DNA of 64,000 bases, taken from NCBI GenBank assembly GCA_900473805.1, contig UCMS01000024.1:51917-115916 (forward strand). The letters are read 5' to 3'. How positions within the stretch are numbered: position 1 is the stretch's first letter; each line of letters starts with the position of its first letter. This DNA comes from Hyphomicrobiales bacterium. GTDB lineage: Bacteria; Pseudomonadota; Alphaproteobacteria; Rhizobiales; Rhizobiaceae. This document shows, piece after piece, positions 1-8,602 of this stretch. Under the pieces are notes generated by a model that saw nothing but the letters and a program-made list of their open reading frames with translations, did no database searches and was not told the origin of the DNA. A program made the position numbers and the translations under genes.

Positions 1-597
1 GTAGAGCAGGGCGGCCACGACATTGTTGCCCGGATCGTCGCTCCGGGTCGCGGTGACGCGGCTCGCTATGGTATCACCGTCAATCTGCACCGCCCCTTGT
101 GCGCTCACCGCGAGGTCACCCTTGACCAGCGCCGCACCCAGCTGAACGGAGGGCAGGTTCACATTCTTGATGTCGATATCGATCGGAAGCTGGAACGGTT
201 CGTCGTTTGCAGGCTCTTGCTCCGCCGTCGGCTCCGGTGCACGGGTGATGGCGACGGTCTTCGCTGAGATCATCTCTGCAGAAAAGCGCTTGCGGATCAG
301 GTCGGATGGCGTCCAGTCCAGGGAGATGCCGTCGATCGTCGCATAGGTTCCGCGGGAGTCGGCAACCGTGACCTGATCGATGGTGAGCGGGCTGCTCAAG
401 AGCGGCGAGGCACCTGTGATCTGGACCTGTCGATTGTCGGTGGAAGCAAGCTTGGCGATGGTCGAGAAGAGATAGCCGCTGCCCGTGCGCGAGAAACCTG
501 CGACAAGCACCACCACGATGACGAGGGTCAGCACGGCTGCCGTCAGGGCGCCAAGCAGTTTGATCGTCCATGTCAGGATGCGCTTCAGCCAGTTCAT
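1..597 (-). CDS. tamB: Translocation and assembly module subunit TamB, N-terminal part (cut by window edge)
   Basis: The reading frame runs from ATG at 597 off the left edge without a stop, so only the first 199 codons are visible. The product starts MNWLKRILTW and has one long hydrophobic segment (about residues 13-35) that would anchor it in the inner membrane, followed by a periplasmic part of the AsmA/TamB type. TamB spans the periplasm and works with the outer-membrane protein TamA in outer-membrane biogenesis (family knowledge). The tamA stop lies 27 nt upstream on the same strand, so the two are very probably one operon. The rest of this normally very long protein (well over 1000 residues) is outside the window, so the identification rests on the N-terminus and the partner gene. 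Confidence 0.85.
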   Translation of the reverse strand, partial: MNWLKRILTWTIKLLGALTAAVLTLVIVVVLVAGFSRTGSGYLFSTIAKLASTDNRQVQITGASPLLSSPLTIDQVTVADSRGTYATIDGISLDWTPSDLIRKRFSAEMISAKTVAITRAPEPTAEQEPANDEPFQLPIDIDIKNVNLPSVQLGAALVKGDLAVSAQGAVQIDGDTIASRVTATRSDDPGNNVVAALLY

Positions 598-624
598 ACC
601 GTGTCTATCGTCCCTCTGCGTCGG

Positions 625-2565
625 TCAGAAGCTCTGGCCGATGCCCGCATAGATGCCATAACGGCTGCCACCGTCATAACGTTTCAGTGGCATGGCGACA
701 TCAAGGCGCAAGGGACCAAACGGCGTCATGTAGCGCAGGCCGACGCCGGCTCCCATGCGCAGATCGGAGAAGTCAGGCACCGTGTCGTCCGCCACCGTGC
801 CGACGTCGAGGAAAGGGACAATGCCGATCGTATCCGTAATGCCGATGCGCGCCTCAAGCGAGGCGGTTGTGTAGGAGCGTCCGCCCGTGCCGTCGCCGGC
901 GACGTTGTAGGGGGTGATTTCCTGGAAGGAATAGCCGCGCACCGAACCACCGCCGCCGGCAAAGAAGCGGCGGGTCGCCGGGATGTCCGAGAGGTCGCCG
1001 CTTCCAAACAAGGTACCCGCCGACAGCTTGCCGGCGAGGACGATACGGTCTTCCGCGCCCAGCCCCAGATAGGCCGAGATCGAGCCTTCCACCGAGGCGA
1101 AGGCCGTCTGGCCGAAGAAATCGTAGCTCGGTGTCACGGTCACCGTGCCGTAATGTCCCTCGGTCGGGTTCAGGCGGTTGTCACGCGTATCTCTGACATA
1201 GCCAAGCGGCACGCCGAAGGTCAGGTAGGTGTTGTCGTCACCGAAGGCATCATCGATGCTGTCATAGGCCAGAGAGACGCCCGCACTCACCGTGTCGGCG
1301 TCCGTCAGTTCATAGGAGAGCGCGACCTTTCCGGTCACGGTTGCTGCATCGTAGAAATCGGTTTTCAGCGTGCTGCCCTTGATGCTCGCTTCCAGCGTGG
1401 CCGAGGGGAAGAAGGCGCCCGGCTTGATGAAGGTGATGCCTGCCGTGTAGTCGAGCGAAGACAGATCGGTCACGTCGCGGCTCTCGCCGAGGCCCCGGAC
1501 TGCCCCCTCGATGCGCAGAGATTCGGCATTGCCGAAGAGATTGCGGTGACCCCAATAGCCTTCAATGCCTGCGCCATCGAGGGAGGAATAGCTGGCCCCG
1601 AAGCCGAAATAGCGATGTTTGCCCTCTGACACGACGATGCCGACGGGCAGGCTTCCGTCGTCTGCCAGCGCTTCGTCTTCCTTCAACGTGACCGAAGAAA
1701 ACACGCCGAGAGCGCGCAACCGCTCTGCCGCCTTGCGCAACTGTTCGGGGTCGTATTTCTGCCCCGGACGCAGGCGCGAATAGCGCTCGATGAAGTCGGC
1801 GTTCACGTCCCTTGCGCCCTTGACCGTCACCGTCCCGAGGGGGGCGACCGGTCCGGCTTCGATCCCGATGGTCACGTCCACCGTCTTCTTGTCATGGTCT
1901 GCAACCACGTCCCGGCGACTGATCTGCGTGAGCGGACGGCTCTCGGCCGTGAGCGCGTCGGCCATCTTCTCGGCCGCCTTCAGGATCACCAGAGACCCTG
2001 CGGGTTCGCCCGGCACCAGATCGAAATCTGCAGGATCCAGACGGTTCGCATCGCCTTCGAGTGAAATTCTCCCAAGAGCGAATTCGGTTCCGGGCTCCAC
2101 GGCAATGACGACCGGCACAGGTCGCGATCGGTCGAAGGTGGGATTGGGTGGCAACTGGTCGATGTCGCGGCCGTCAATTGTAATCTTGACGACGCCGCCA
2201 TACAGCGCGCGCTCGTAGAGTGTGGCGATCAACCTGTCTCGGTCGTCACGGGCCTTGATGACCAGTCCGAGATCGCCGGACACTGGATCGTCTTCGTCCG
2301 CCAGCAACAGAGAGGTGCGTTCCAGCGATTTGCGCAAATCGCGTTCATCGGTGCCTGCATCGAAGGTGATCGTGTAGTCGACCGGGTCGATGATGTCGCG
2401 ATCCGGCTCCTTGTCGCCCCAGAGATGGATGCCGAACAGTTCGAAGGCGCCGACCGGCGTTGCCAGAAGGGCGCTCAGCGGAAGAGGGCTTGCAACGGTC
2501 AGAGCCAGTCCGAGCCGGAACGCATGACTAAACTTCGGCAATCTCGATCCACTCGGTCTTCGCAT
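625..2565 (-). CDS. tamA: TamA, outer-membrane assembly beta-barrel (Omp85/BamA family)
   Basis: A 646-residue protein with an N-terminal signal peptide (about residues 1-40, ending near VGAFE), POTRA-like repeats in the first half and a C-terminal Omp85-type beta-barrel that ends in phenylalanine (GIGQSF), as expected for BAM-inserted barrels. TamA is the outer-membrane half of the TAM complex. The frame stays open upstream to 3243, but that extension is Arg/Cys-rich and overlaps the glycine-zipper gene in another frame, so the ATG at 2565 directly before the signal peptide is chosen. tamB follows 27 nt downstream. The identification is firm; the start is likely rather than certain because the Shine-Dalgarno sequence is weak. 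Confidence 0.92.
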   Translation of the reverse strand: MRRPSGSRLPKFSHAFRLGLALTVASPLPLSALLATPVGAFELFGIHLWGDKEPDRDIIDPVDYTITFDAGTDERDLRKSLERTSLLLADEDDPVSGDLGLVIKARDDRDRLIATLYERALYGGVVKITIDGRDIDQLPPNPTFDRSRPVPVVIAVEPGTEFALGRISLEGDANRLDPADFDLVPGEPAGSLVILKAAEKMADALTAESRPLTQISRRDVVADHDKKTVDVTIGIEAGPVAPLGTVTVKGARDVNADFIERYSRLRPGQKYDPEQLRKAAERLRALGVFSSVTLKEDEALADDGSLPVGIVVSEGKHRYFGFGASYSSLDGAGIEGYWGHRNLFGNAESLRIEGAVRGLGESRDVTDLSSLDYTAGITFIKPGAFFPSATLEASIKGSTLKTDFYDAATVTGKVALSYELTDADTVSAGVSLAYDSIDDAFGDDNTYLTFGVPLGYVRDTRDNRLNPTEGHYGTVTVTPSYDFFGQTAFASVEGSISAYLGLGAEDRIVLAGKLSAGTLFGSGDLSDIPATRRFFAGGGGSVRGYSFQEITPYNVAGDGTGGRSYTTASLEARIGITDTIGIVPFLDVGTVADDTVPDFSDLRMGAGVGLRYMTPFGPLRLDVAMPLKRYDGGSRYGIYAGIGQSF

Positions 2566-2661
2566 TTCGCTACATCGCGATCTGTCTGGCACTCCCCTGC
2601 CTGTGAGACAACTTAGGCGGAAACGGCCAGAAAGGGATACCCTCTTTTTCAGCAAGTGGCG

Positions 2662-2690
2662 AAAAAGGCGGGGAGTGTTGCCTCCCCGCC
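2662..2690 (-). terminator. Rho-independent terminator after the glycine-zipper lipoprotein gene
   Basis: A perfect 9-bp stem (2667-2675 with 2682-2690) and a 6-nt loop is followed, reading on the minus strand, by five T residues (2662-2666). It separates the small lipoprotein gene from tamA, which therefore probably has its own promoter. Confidence 0.85.
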
Positions 2691-2720
2691 CTTGGATCTC
2701 ATCGGTCGTCGGCGGTCGCC

Positions 2721-2984
2721 TCAGTAGCCGCGCGGGCAGGCGTCGATGTAGCGGCGGCCATAGCGGTCGCGGTAGTAGCACTGTCCGGGCTGCTCCGAAA
2801 CATTGCCGATCACGGCGCCCGCAACACCGCCGATGGCGGCGCCGACGGCGGCACCCCGGACGTTGCCGGTGGCAATGCCACCAATGATCGCGCCGGAGGC
2901 AGCGCCGATACCGGCACCGCGTTCTGTCTGGGTGCAGCCTGCGACCGTGAGGCCGACCAGCATCAGCACAAGAGCTTTCTTCAT
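2721..2984 (-). CDS. Glycine-zipper small lipoprotein
   Basis: An 87-residue protein. It begins MKKALVLMLVGLTVAGC, a lipoprotein signal peptide with a lipobox (VAGC), so the mature protein should be a lipidated envelope protein. Residues about 25-65 are rich in Gly/Ala with GxxxG spacing (GAASGAIIGG, GAAIGGVAGA), the glycine-zipper pattern of YmgG/Rickettsia 17-kDa-like proteins. The C-terminus has a YYRDRYGRRY stretch. The ATG at 2984 is preferred over in-frame ATGs at 2990 and 3005 because GGAGAG lies 6 nt before it. A strong terminator follows. Molecular role unknown; such proteins are often envelope structural or stress proteins. Confidence 0.8.
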   Translation of the reverse strand: MKKALVLMLVGLTVAGCTQTERGAGIGAASGAIIGGIATGNVRGAAVGAAIGGVAGAVIGNVSEQPGQCYYRDRYGRRYIDACPRGY

Positions 2985-3303
2985 CTTCATCTCTCCAAGT
3001 TCCACGCGCCCGGTCGAGCCGGTCTTGTTTTAACACTCCGCCCCGCCGCTCGAGCTCTCCCCACGCGGCTTGGGGCCTCCATAAGCATAGCCTTGACCTT
3101 GTGAAAGTCCATGGTCGCAGCTCACACCCTCGCAGGTGGTTCCCCTGCATGAGACATCGAAGATGAACCCAGGATTTACAGGCGGTTTGATGCTGCAATG
3201 CGGCACACAAAATTTTCGTTTGCGACCTTCTGGACAGTTGCACATGTCACACAAAACTCACACCATGGGCTCCGTGTCCGGGAGAGACACGAGGAGGAAC
3301 AAC
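2985..3303. other. Intergenic region between lipoprotein gene and coxS
   Basis: About 320 nt between divergent genes with no convincing coding sequence. It must hold the promoters of both. Near its right end an inverted repeat (3273-3278 with 3286-3291, 7-nt loop) sits directly before the coxS Shine-Dalgarno AGGAGG (3292-3297). No riboswitch family was recognised. Confidence 0.6.
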
Positions 3304-3792
3304 ATGGCTAAAGTGACGCTGACGGTGAATGGCCGGACAGTGAGCGGGGAGTGCGAGGATCGCACCCTGCTCGTGCATTTCATTCGTGAAAAACTTGGTC
3401 TGACGGGAACGCATGTGGGTTGCGACACCACGCAATGCGGAACCTGTGTCGTTCACATGGACGGCAAGTCGATCAAGAGCTGTTCGATCCTGGCCGTCCA
3501 GGCCTCTGGTTCGTCGATCACGACAATCGAGGGTCTCTCGTCCGGCGGAGATCTGCATCCCGTGCAGGCGGCGTTCAAGGAACATCACGGCCTGCAATGC
3601 GGCTTCTGCACGCCCGGCATGGTGATGAACGCGCTTGACATGATCTGTCGTCACAACGGTGCGCTCGACGAGGCCACCGTCCGCCACGAGCTCGAAGGCA
3701 ATATCTGTCGCTGCACGGGCTACCACAACATCGTCAAGGCCGTGCTCTCGGCCAACGAAGCGATGACCGCCGGCCGCCAGGCCGCCGAATAA
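3304..3792 (+). CDS. coxS: Aerobic CO dehydrogenase-type small subunit, 2Fe-2S protein
   Basis: A 162-residue iron-sulfur subunit of a molybdenum hydroxylase. The plant-type 2Fe-2S cluster cysteines are at 40, 45, 48 and 60 and the second cluster cysteines at 99, 102, 135 and 137 (motifs GCDTTQCGTC, CGFCTPGM, NICRCTGYH), which is the complete family set. It carries electrons from the Mo site in CoxL to FAD in CoxM. The ATG at 3304 has AGGAGG 6 nt upstream; the open frame further upstream lacks family similarity. First gene of a coxS-coxL-coxM operon. The subunit type is certain; the substrate depends on CoxL. Confidence 0.93.
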   Translation: MAKVTLTVNGRTVSGECEDRTLLVHFIREKLGLTGTHVGCDTTQCGTCVVHMDGKSIKSCSILAVQASGSSITTIEGLSSGGDLHPVQAAFKEHHGLQCGFCTPGMVMNALDMICRHNGALDEATVRHELEGNICRCTGYHNIVKAVLSANEAMTAGRQAAE

Positions 3793-3906
3793 GGACTTGG
3801 GCAGTTCCGGTCGCCGCGACCGAGACCTGACCAAGGCCTCTGTGATGCCGACTGCAATTGCCTCTGTCCGACTGCCTGAATTCCTGTTTCTCTGGAGGAG
3901 AAGACA

Positions 3907-6273
3907 ATGGGTGTTGAAGGAATCGGCGCGCGAGTGGCGCGCAAGGAAGACAAGCGTTTCCTGACCGGCAAGGGCCGGTATACCGACGACATGGTCGTCC
4001 CCGGCATGAAATATGCCTATTTCGTCCGGTCGCCTTATGCACATGCCAAGATCAAGTCGATTGATGTCGCTGCCGCCAAGGCCATGCCTGGTGTCATCGA
4101 CGTGCTCGATGGCAAGCAGCTCTTGGCCGATGGCATTGGCAACCTGATCTGCGGCTGGATGATCCATTCCAAGGACGGCACGCCGATGAAGATGGGCGCC
4201 TGGCGTCCGCTGGCGCATGAAACCGTGCGCTATGTCGGGGATGCGGTCGCGATCGTGATTGCCGACAGCCTCGGCGAGGCGCGCGATGCCTCGGAAGCCG
4301 TTTCGGTCGAATACGAAGAGCTTCCGGTCGTGACCGGTGCCGTCGATGCGCTAAAGCCCGGCGCGCCGCAGCTTCATCCGGAGGCTCCCGGCAACCTGAT
4401 CTTCGACTGGGAGATCGGCGACAGCGCTGCAGCAGACGCTGCGATCGCCAGTGCCGCGCATGTCACCGAGATCGAGATCTTCAACAACCGCCTGTCGCCC
4501 AACCCGATGGAGCCGCGCGCGACGCTCGGCATCTACGACATGGCGGAAGACCACTTCACCTGCTACACGACCTCGCAGAACCCGCATGTCGCGCGTCTCG
4601 TGATGAGCGCTTTCTATAATGTCGCGCCCGAGCACAAGCTGCGCGTGATTGCGCCCGATGTCGGCGGTGGCTTCGGCTCGAAGATCTACATCTATCCGGA
4701 AGAGGTCGTCTGTCTCTGGGCCTCGAAAAAGACCGGCGTGCCGGTCAAGTGGACCTCCGACCGCACCGAAGCCTTCCTCACCGACGCCCATGGCCGTGAC
4801 CATGTGTCGAAGGTGAAGATGGCCTTCGACAAGGACCACCGGATCATCGGGTTGAAGGTCGACACGATCGCCAATCTCGGCGCTTATATGTCGCTCTTCT
4901 CCTCCTCGGTCCCGACCTATCTCTATGCAACGCTGCTGTCGGGCCAGTATGCCATTCCGGCGATCCACGCCAATGTGCGGACCGTCTATACCAATACCGT
5001 ACCGGTCGACGCCTATCGCGGTGCCGGCCGTCCGGAGGCGACCTATCTTCTGGAACGCACCGTGGAAACCGCGGCCCGCGAGCTCGGCATTTCGCCGGCG
5101 GAACTGCGCCGCAAGAACTTCGTTCGCAGCTTCCCGTACCAGACGCCCGTGATCATGTGCTACGACGCCGGCGACTACGACGCCTCGCTCGAAGCGGCGA
5201 TGAAGGCAGCGGACTGGAACGGTTTTGAGGGCCGAAAGGCGGAAGCCGCACGTCGCGGCAAGCTGCGCGGCATCGGCATGAGCTGCTATATCGAAGCCTG
5301 CGGCATCGCACCGTCGGCGGCGGTCGGTTCGCTCGGGGCTGGTGTCGGTCTCTGGGAGTCGGCTGAGGTCCGCGTCAATGCGGTCGGCACGGTTGAGGTG
5401 CTCACCGGCTCGCATAGCCACGGCCAGGGCCACGAAACCACATTCGCCCAGCTCGTTGCCGAGCGGCTCGGCGTGCCGATCGACAATGTCTCGATCGTTC
5501 ACGGCGATACCGACAAGGTGCAGATGGGCATGGGCACCTATGGCTCACGCTCAGGTGCTGTCGGCATGTCGGCCATCGTCAAGGCGCTCGACAAGGTCGA
5601 GGCGAAGGCCAAGAAGATCGCCGCGCATCTGATGGAAGCCGACGAGAGCGATGTGGTCATCGAGAATGGCGAACTGAAGGTCGCCGGTACCGACAAGTCT
5701 GTGCCGTGGTTCCAGGTGGCGCTCGCCGCCTATACCGCCCACAACCTGCCGTCCGGCATGGAGCCCGGTCTGAAGGAGGGGGCCTTCTACGACCCCTCAA
5801 ACTTCACCTTCCCGGCCGGCTGCTACATCGCGGAAGTCGAGGTCGATCCGGATACCGGCAAGACCGACATCATCCAGTTCGTCGCCGCCGACGACTTCGG
5901 CAATATCATCAATCCGATGATCGTCGAGGGCCAGGTGCATGGCGGGATTGCGCAAGGGATCGGCCAGGCGCTGCTCGAAGGCGTGCATTACGATCCGCAG
6001 ACGGGCCAGCTTCTGACCGCGAGCTATATGGACTATGCCATGCCGCGCGCCGACGACCTGCCGTCGTTCAACGTCTCGCACCAGAACACGCCGTGCCCGG
6101 GTAATCCGCTCGGTATCAAGGGCTGCGGCGAGGCGGGCGCCATCGGGTCTCCGCCAGCGCTGATCAACGCGATCACCGATGCGATCGGCAACAACAACCT
6201 CAACATGCCGGCGACGCCGCTTGCCGTCTGGAGTGCGCTCCAGGCGAATGCGACCCGCCAGGCCGCCGAATAA
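3907..6273 (+). CDS. coxL: Molybdenum hydroxylase large subunit, form II CoxL-like
   Basis: A 788-residue large subunit that binds the molybdopterin cofactor, with the family aldehyde oxidase/xanthine dehydrogenase a/b-hammerhead domain (about 15-130) and Mo-cofactor-binding domains after it. Visible motifs are GGGFGSK (about 253-259) and the C-terminal GCGEAGAIGSP with the catalytic glutamate. The active-site loop reads AYRGAGR (369-375), which defines form II; true CO dehydrogenases (form I) have AYxCSFR with the Cu-binding cysteine. CO oxidation is therefore doubtful and the real substrate may be an aldehyde, purine or other N-heterocycle. GGAGGAG precedes the ATG. The gene order S-L-M also fits form II. 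The 114-nt gap to coxS contains a small perfect hairpin (about 3806-3821). Confidence 0.9.
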   Translation: MGVEGIGARVARKEDKRFLTGKGRYTDDMVVPGMKYAYFVRSPYAHAKIKSIDVAAAKAMPGVIDVLDGKQLLADGIGNLICGWMIHSKDGTPMKMGAWRPLAHETVRYVGDAVAIVIADSLGEARDASEAVSVEYEELPVVTGAVDALKPGAPQLHPEAPGNLIFDWEIGDSAAADAAIASAAHVTEIEIFNNRLSPNPMEPRATLGIYDMAEDHFTCYTTSQNPHVARLVMSAFYNVAPEHKLRVIAPDVGGGFGSKIYIYPEEVVCLWASKKTGVPVKWTSDRTEAFLTDAHGRDHVSKVKMAFDKDHRIIGLKVDTIANLGAYMSLFSSSVPTYLYATLLSGQYAIPAIHANVRTVYTNTVPVDAYRGAGRPEATYLLERTVETAARELGISPAELRRKNFVRSFPYQTPVIMCYDAGDYDASLEAAMKAADWNGFEGRKAEAARRGKLRGIGMSCYIEACGIAPSAAVGSLGAGVGLWESAEVRVNAVGTVEVLTGSHSHGQGHETTFAQLVAERLGVPIDNVSIVHGDTDKVQMGMGTYGSRSGAVGMSAIVKALDKVEAKAKKIAAHLMEADESDVVIENGELKVAGTDKSVPWFQVALAAYTAHNLPSGMEPGLKEGAFYDPSNFTFPAGCYIAEVEVDPDTGKTDIIQFVAADDFGNIINPMIVEGQVHGGIAQGIGQALLEGVHYDPQTGQLLTASYMDYAMPRADDLPSFNVSHQNTPCPGNPLGIKGCGEAGAIGSPPALINAITDAIGNNNLNMPATPLAVWSALQANATRQAAE

Positions 6274-6284
6274 GGGAGAGGACC

Positions 6285-7085
6285 ATGCAGCTTTATCCAA
6301 CCAGCTACCATCGCGCCTCTTCCATCGAGGACGCCGGCAAACTTCTCTCCGGCGCCGAAGACGGCAAGTTCATCGCCGGCGGGCAGACGCTGATCGCGGC
6401 GCTGAAACAGCGCCTCGCCCAGCCGTCGGATCTCGTCGACCTTAGGCATATCGAGGCTCTGAAGGGCATCAAGGTCGAGGGGCGCCGCGTCACGATCGGT
6501 GCGGCCGTCACCCATGCGGAGGTCGCCTCGTCCTCGGCCATCCGCGCGGTCTGCCCGGCGATCTCGAACCTCGCTTCGATGATCGGCGATCCGCATGTGC
6601 GCCATATGGGCACGATCGGCGGTTCCGTCGCCAATGACGATCCGGCCGCCGACTATCCGTCCGCCGTGCTCGGCCTTGGTGCCACCGTCGTCACCAATAC
6701 ACGCGAGATCGCGGCCGACGACTTCTTTGTCGGCCTGTTCGAAACGGCGCTTGCCGAGGACGAGATTATCACGGCCATTCGCTTCGATGCGCCGGAACGG
6801 GCGGGTTATGCGAAGTTCGCGAACCCGGCCTCGCGCTATGCCATGACCGGCGTCTTCGTCTCGAAGGGGGCGGGCGGGGTGCGCGTTGCCGTGACCGGTG
6901 CCGGGTCGAACGGTGTCTTCCGTCATGCCGGTCTCGAGGCGGCGCTCTCGGCCAACTGGTCACCAGATGCGGTTGCCGGCGTTGAGATCGATTCGTCGGA
7001 CCTCATGTCGGACCTGCATTGCACATCCGACTACCGTGCGAACCTCATCCGCGTGATGGCCAAACGGGCCGTGCAGGCCTCCTGA
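6285..7085 (+). CDS. coxM: Molybdenum hydroxylase medium subunit, FAD-binding
   Basis: A 266-residue FAD-binding subunit of the CoxM/XdhB type. FAD-binding motifs AGGQTLIAAL (about residues 31-40) and GTIGGSVANDDP (about 108-119) are both present. It passes electrons from the CoxS clusters to an acceptor. It begins 11 nt after the coxL stop with a GGGAGAGG Shine-Dalgarno sequence, so the three subunits are co-transcribed. A strong terminator follows at 7113. No maturation genes (coxD/E/F/G type) are adjacent, so cofactor insertion must rely on genes elsewhere. Confidence 0.92.
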   Translation: MQLYPTSYHRASSIEDAGKLLSGAEDGKFIAGGQTLIAALKQRLAQPSDLVDLRHIEALKGIKVEGRRVTIGAAVTHAEVASSSAIRAVCPAISNLASMIGDPHVRHMGTIGGSVANDDPAADYPSAVLGLGATVVTNTREIAADDFFVGLFETALAEDEIITAIRFDAPERAGYAKFANPASRYAMTGVFVSKGAGGVRVAVTGAGSNGVFRHAGLEAALSANWSPDAVAGVEIDSSDLMSDLHCTSDYRANLIRVMAKRAVQAS

Positions 7086-7112
7086 TTCCAGGCCCATGCG
7101 GAGACTGCCACG

Positions 7113-7141
7113 AAAGGACGGCCGCGTGCCGTCCTTTTTCT
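7113..7141 (+). terminator. Rho-independent terminator of the cox operon
   Basis: A perfect 10-bp stem (7113-7122 with 7128-7137), 5-nt loop, followed by TTTC. It ends the coxSLM transcript and lies directly before the hemA regulatory region. Confidence 0.88.
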
Positions 7142-7147
7142 CTGAAG

Positions 7148-7161
7148 TTGACGCAGATCAA
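7148..7161 (+). promoter_or_regulatory. FixK/FNR-type box (anaerobox) upstream of hemA
   Basis: TTGACGCAGATCAA matches the FNR/FixK consensus TTGAT-N4-ATCAA at 9 of 10 positions. A possible -10 (TAGGAT, 7183-7188) is placed so that the box centre (7154.5) is about 41 nt before a start near 7196, the usual spacing for activation. Low-oxygen control of hemA by FnrN/FixK is known in rhizobia; here it is inferred from the site. Confidence 0.75.
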
Positions 7162-7309
7162 GTTCAATGCGCCAGAAAGCGTTAGGATTTATGTGTGAAG
7201 CTTCTAAAATTCGCGCCTTTTGTCGCAGTTTAGAATGAATATACACAAGCGGGGTTGACCCCGGCGACGGAGATACCCCAAAAGGGTCTGAAAGACTGGA
7301 GCTACAGGC

Positions 7310-8524
7310 ATGGATTTCGAGGCGTTTTTCACGGAGCAACTGGCGGGACTTCACGAGGAAGGCCGCTACCGCGTCTTCGCCGATCTCGAACGCCAGCGCG
7401 GCAATTTTCCGCGCGCCACACGCTACACTGAAAAAGGTACCCAGGACGTCACCGTCTGGTGCTCCAACGACTATCTCGGCATGGGCCAGAACCCGCTCGT
7501 CATCGAGGCCATGAAGCAGGCGATCGACGACTGTGGCGCGGGTGCTGGAGGCACCCGGAATATCTCTGGTACCAACCACTACCACGTTCTGCTTGAGCGT
7601 GAACTCGCCGATCTGCACGGCAAGGAATCGGCGCTGATCTTCACATCCGGTTATGTCTCGAACTGGGCAGCGCTCGGCACGCTCGGCGCCAAGATCCCCG
7701 GCTTGATCATCTTCTCGGATGCGCTCAACCACGCGTCGATGATCGAAGGCATTCGCCATTCCAAGGCGGAGCGCGTCATCTGGAAGCACAACGACGTCAA
7801 GGATCTGGAAGCCAAGCTCGCCGCCGCCGATCCGAAGGCGCCAAAGATGATCGCGTTCGAAAGCGTCTATTCGATGGATGGCGACATCGCGCCGATCAAG
7901 GAGATCTGCGATCTGGCCGACAAGTATGGCGCAATGACCTATCTTGATGAAGTGCATGCCGTCGGCATGTACGGCGCGCATGGTGGCGGTATCGCCGAAC
8001 GCGAAGGCCTGATGCATCGCCTGACGGTCATTGAAGGCACGCTCGGCAAGGCGTTCGGCGTGATGGGTGGTTATATCGCCGCCTCCGCCGCTCTCTGCGA
8101 TTTCGTCCGCTCGTTTGCCTCCGGCTTCATCTTCACGACAGCGCTTCCGCCGGCGCTCGCTGCCGGTGCAGTTGCGTCGATCCGTCATCTGAAGACCAGC
8201 CAGGTCGAACGCTTCGCCCATCAGGAGCGCGTGCGTCGTCTTCGCTCGATGCTCGACAAGGCCGGCATCCCGCATATGCCGAATCCGAGCCATATCGTGC
8301 CGGTCATGGTTGGCGATGCGGCCAAGTGCAAGTGGATTTCCGATCTGCTGCTCGACAACTGTTCCATCTATGTGCAGCCGATCAACTACCCGACGGTCCC
8401 GAAAAAGACCGAGCGGCTGCGCATCACCCCGACGCCGCTGCACACCGATGCCGATCTCGAACATCTCGTCGGCTCGCTGCACCAGCTCTGGTCGCGCTGC
8501 GCGCTGGCCCGCGCGGTGGCTTGA
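7310..8524 (+). CDS. hemA: 5-aminolevulinate synthase
   Basis: A 404-residue PLP enzyme of the alpha-oxoamine synthase family. It condenses glycine with succinyl-CoA to 5-aminolevulinate, the first step of the C4 (Shemin) route to haem and corrinoids, which marks alphaproteobacteria. The N-terminal MDFEAFF, the region CSNDYLGMG (51-59) and the PLP lysine in EGTLGKAFG (K247) are all present; the length is normal. GGAG lies a few nt before the ATG. A long leader (7142-7309) carries the FixK/FNR box. A strong terminator follows. No anomalies seen. Confidence 0.97.
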   Translation: MDFEAFFTEQLAGLHEEGRYRVFADLERQRGNFPRATRYTEKGTQDVTVWCSNDYLGMGQNPLVIEAMKQAIDDCGAGAGGTRNISGTNHYHVLLERELADLHGKESALIFTSGYVSNWAALGTLGAKIPGLIIFSDALNHASMIEGIRHSKAERVIWKHNDVKDLEAKLAAADPKAPKMIAFESVYSMDGDIAPIKEICDLADKYGAMTYLDEVHAVGMYGAHGGGIAEREGLMHRLTVIEGTLGKAFGVMGGYIAASAALCDFVRSFASGFIFTTALPPALAAGAVASIRHLKTSQVERFAHQERVRRLRSMLDKAGIPHMPNPSHIVPVMVGDAAKCKWISDLLLDNCSIYVQPINYPTVPKKTERLRITPTPLHTDADLEHLVGSLHQLWSRCALARAVA

Positions 8525-8550
8525 TCACGCCACGGCAGGCCTTCATAAAG

Positions 8551-8582
8551 ATGCGGGTTCCGGAAACGGAGCCCGCATTTTT
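8551..8582 (+). terminator. Rho-independent terminator after hemA
   Basis: A 12-bp stem with one G-U pair closed by a GAAA tetraloop (8551-8562 with 8567-8578), followed by TTTT. It separates hemA from the serine hydrolase gene. Confidence 0.88.
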
Positions 8583-8602
8583 CATTGGGAGGTTTTGAGA
8601 AC

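Noticed and set aside
625..1629. Long plus-strand open frames opposite tamA
   Set aside because: Their products are Arg/Ala/His-rich with no family similarity, and the minus strand encodes a complete Omp85 protein.
4351..5502. Minus-strand open frame of 383 codons opposite coxL
   Set aside because: Antisense to a well-conserved gene; composition is the usual high-GC shadow pattern.
7031..8482. Minus-strand open frame of 483 codons opposite hemA
   Set aside because: It covers the hemA coding frame and regulatory box; the product has no recognisable domain.
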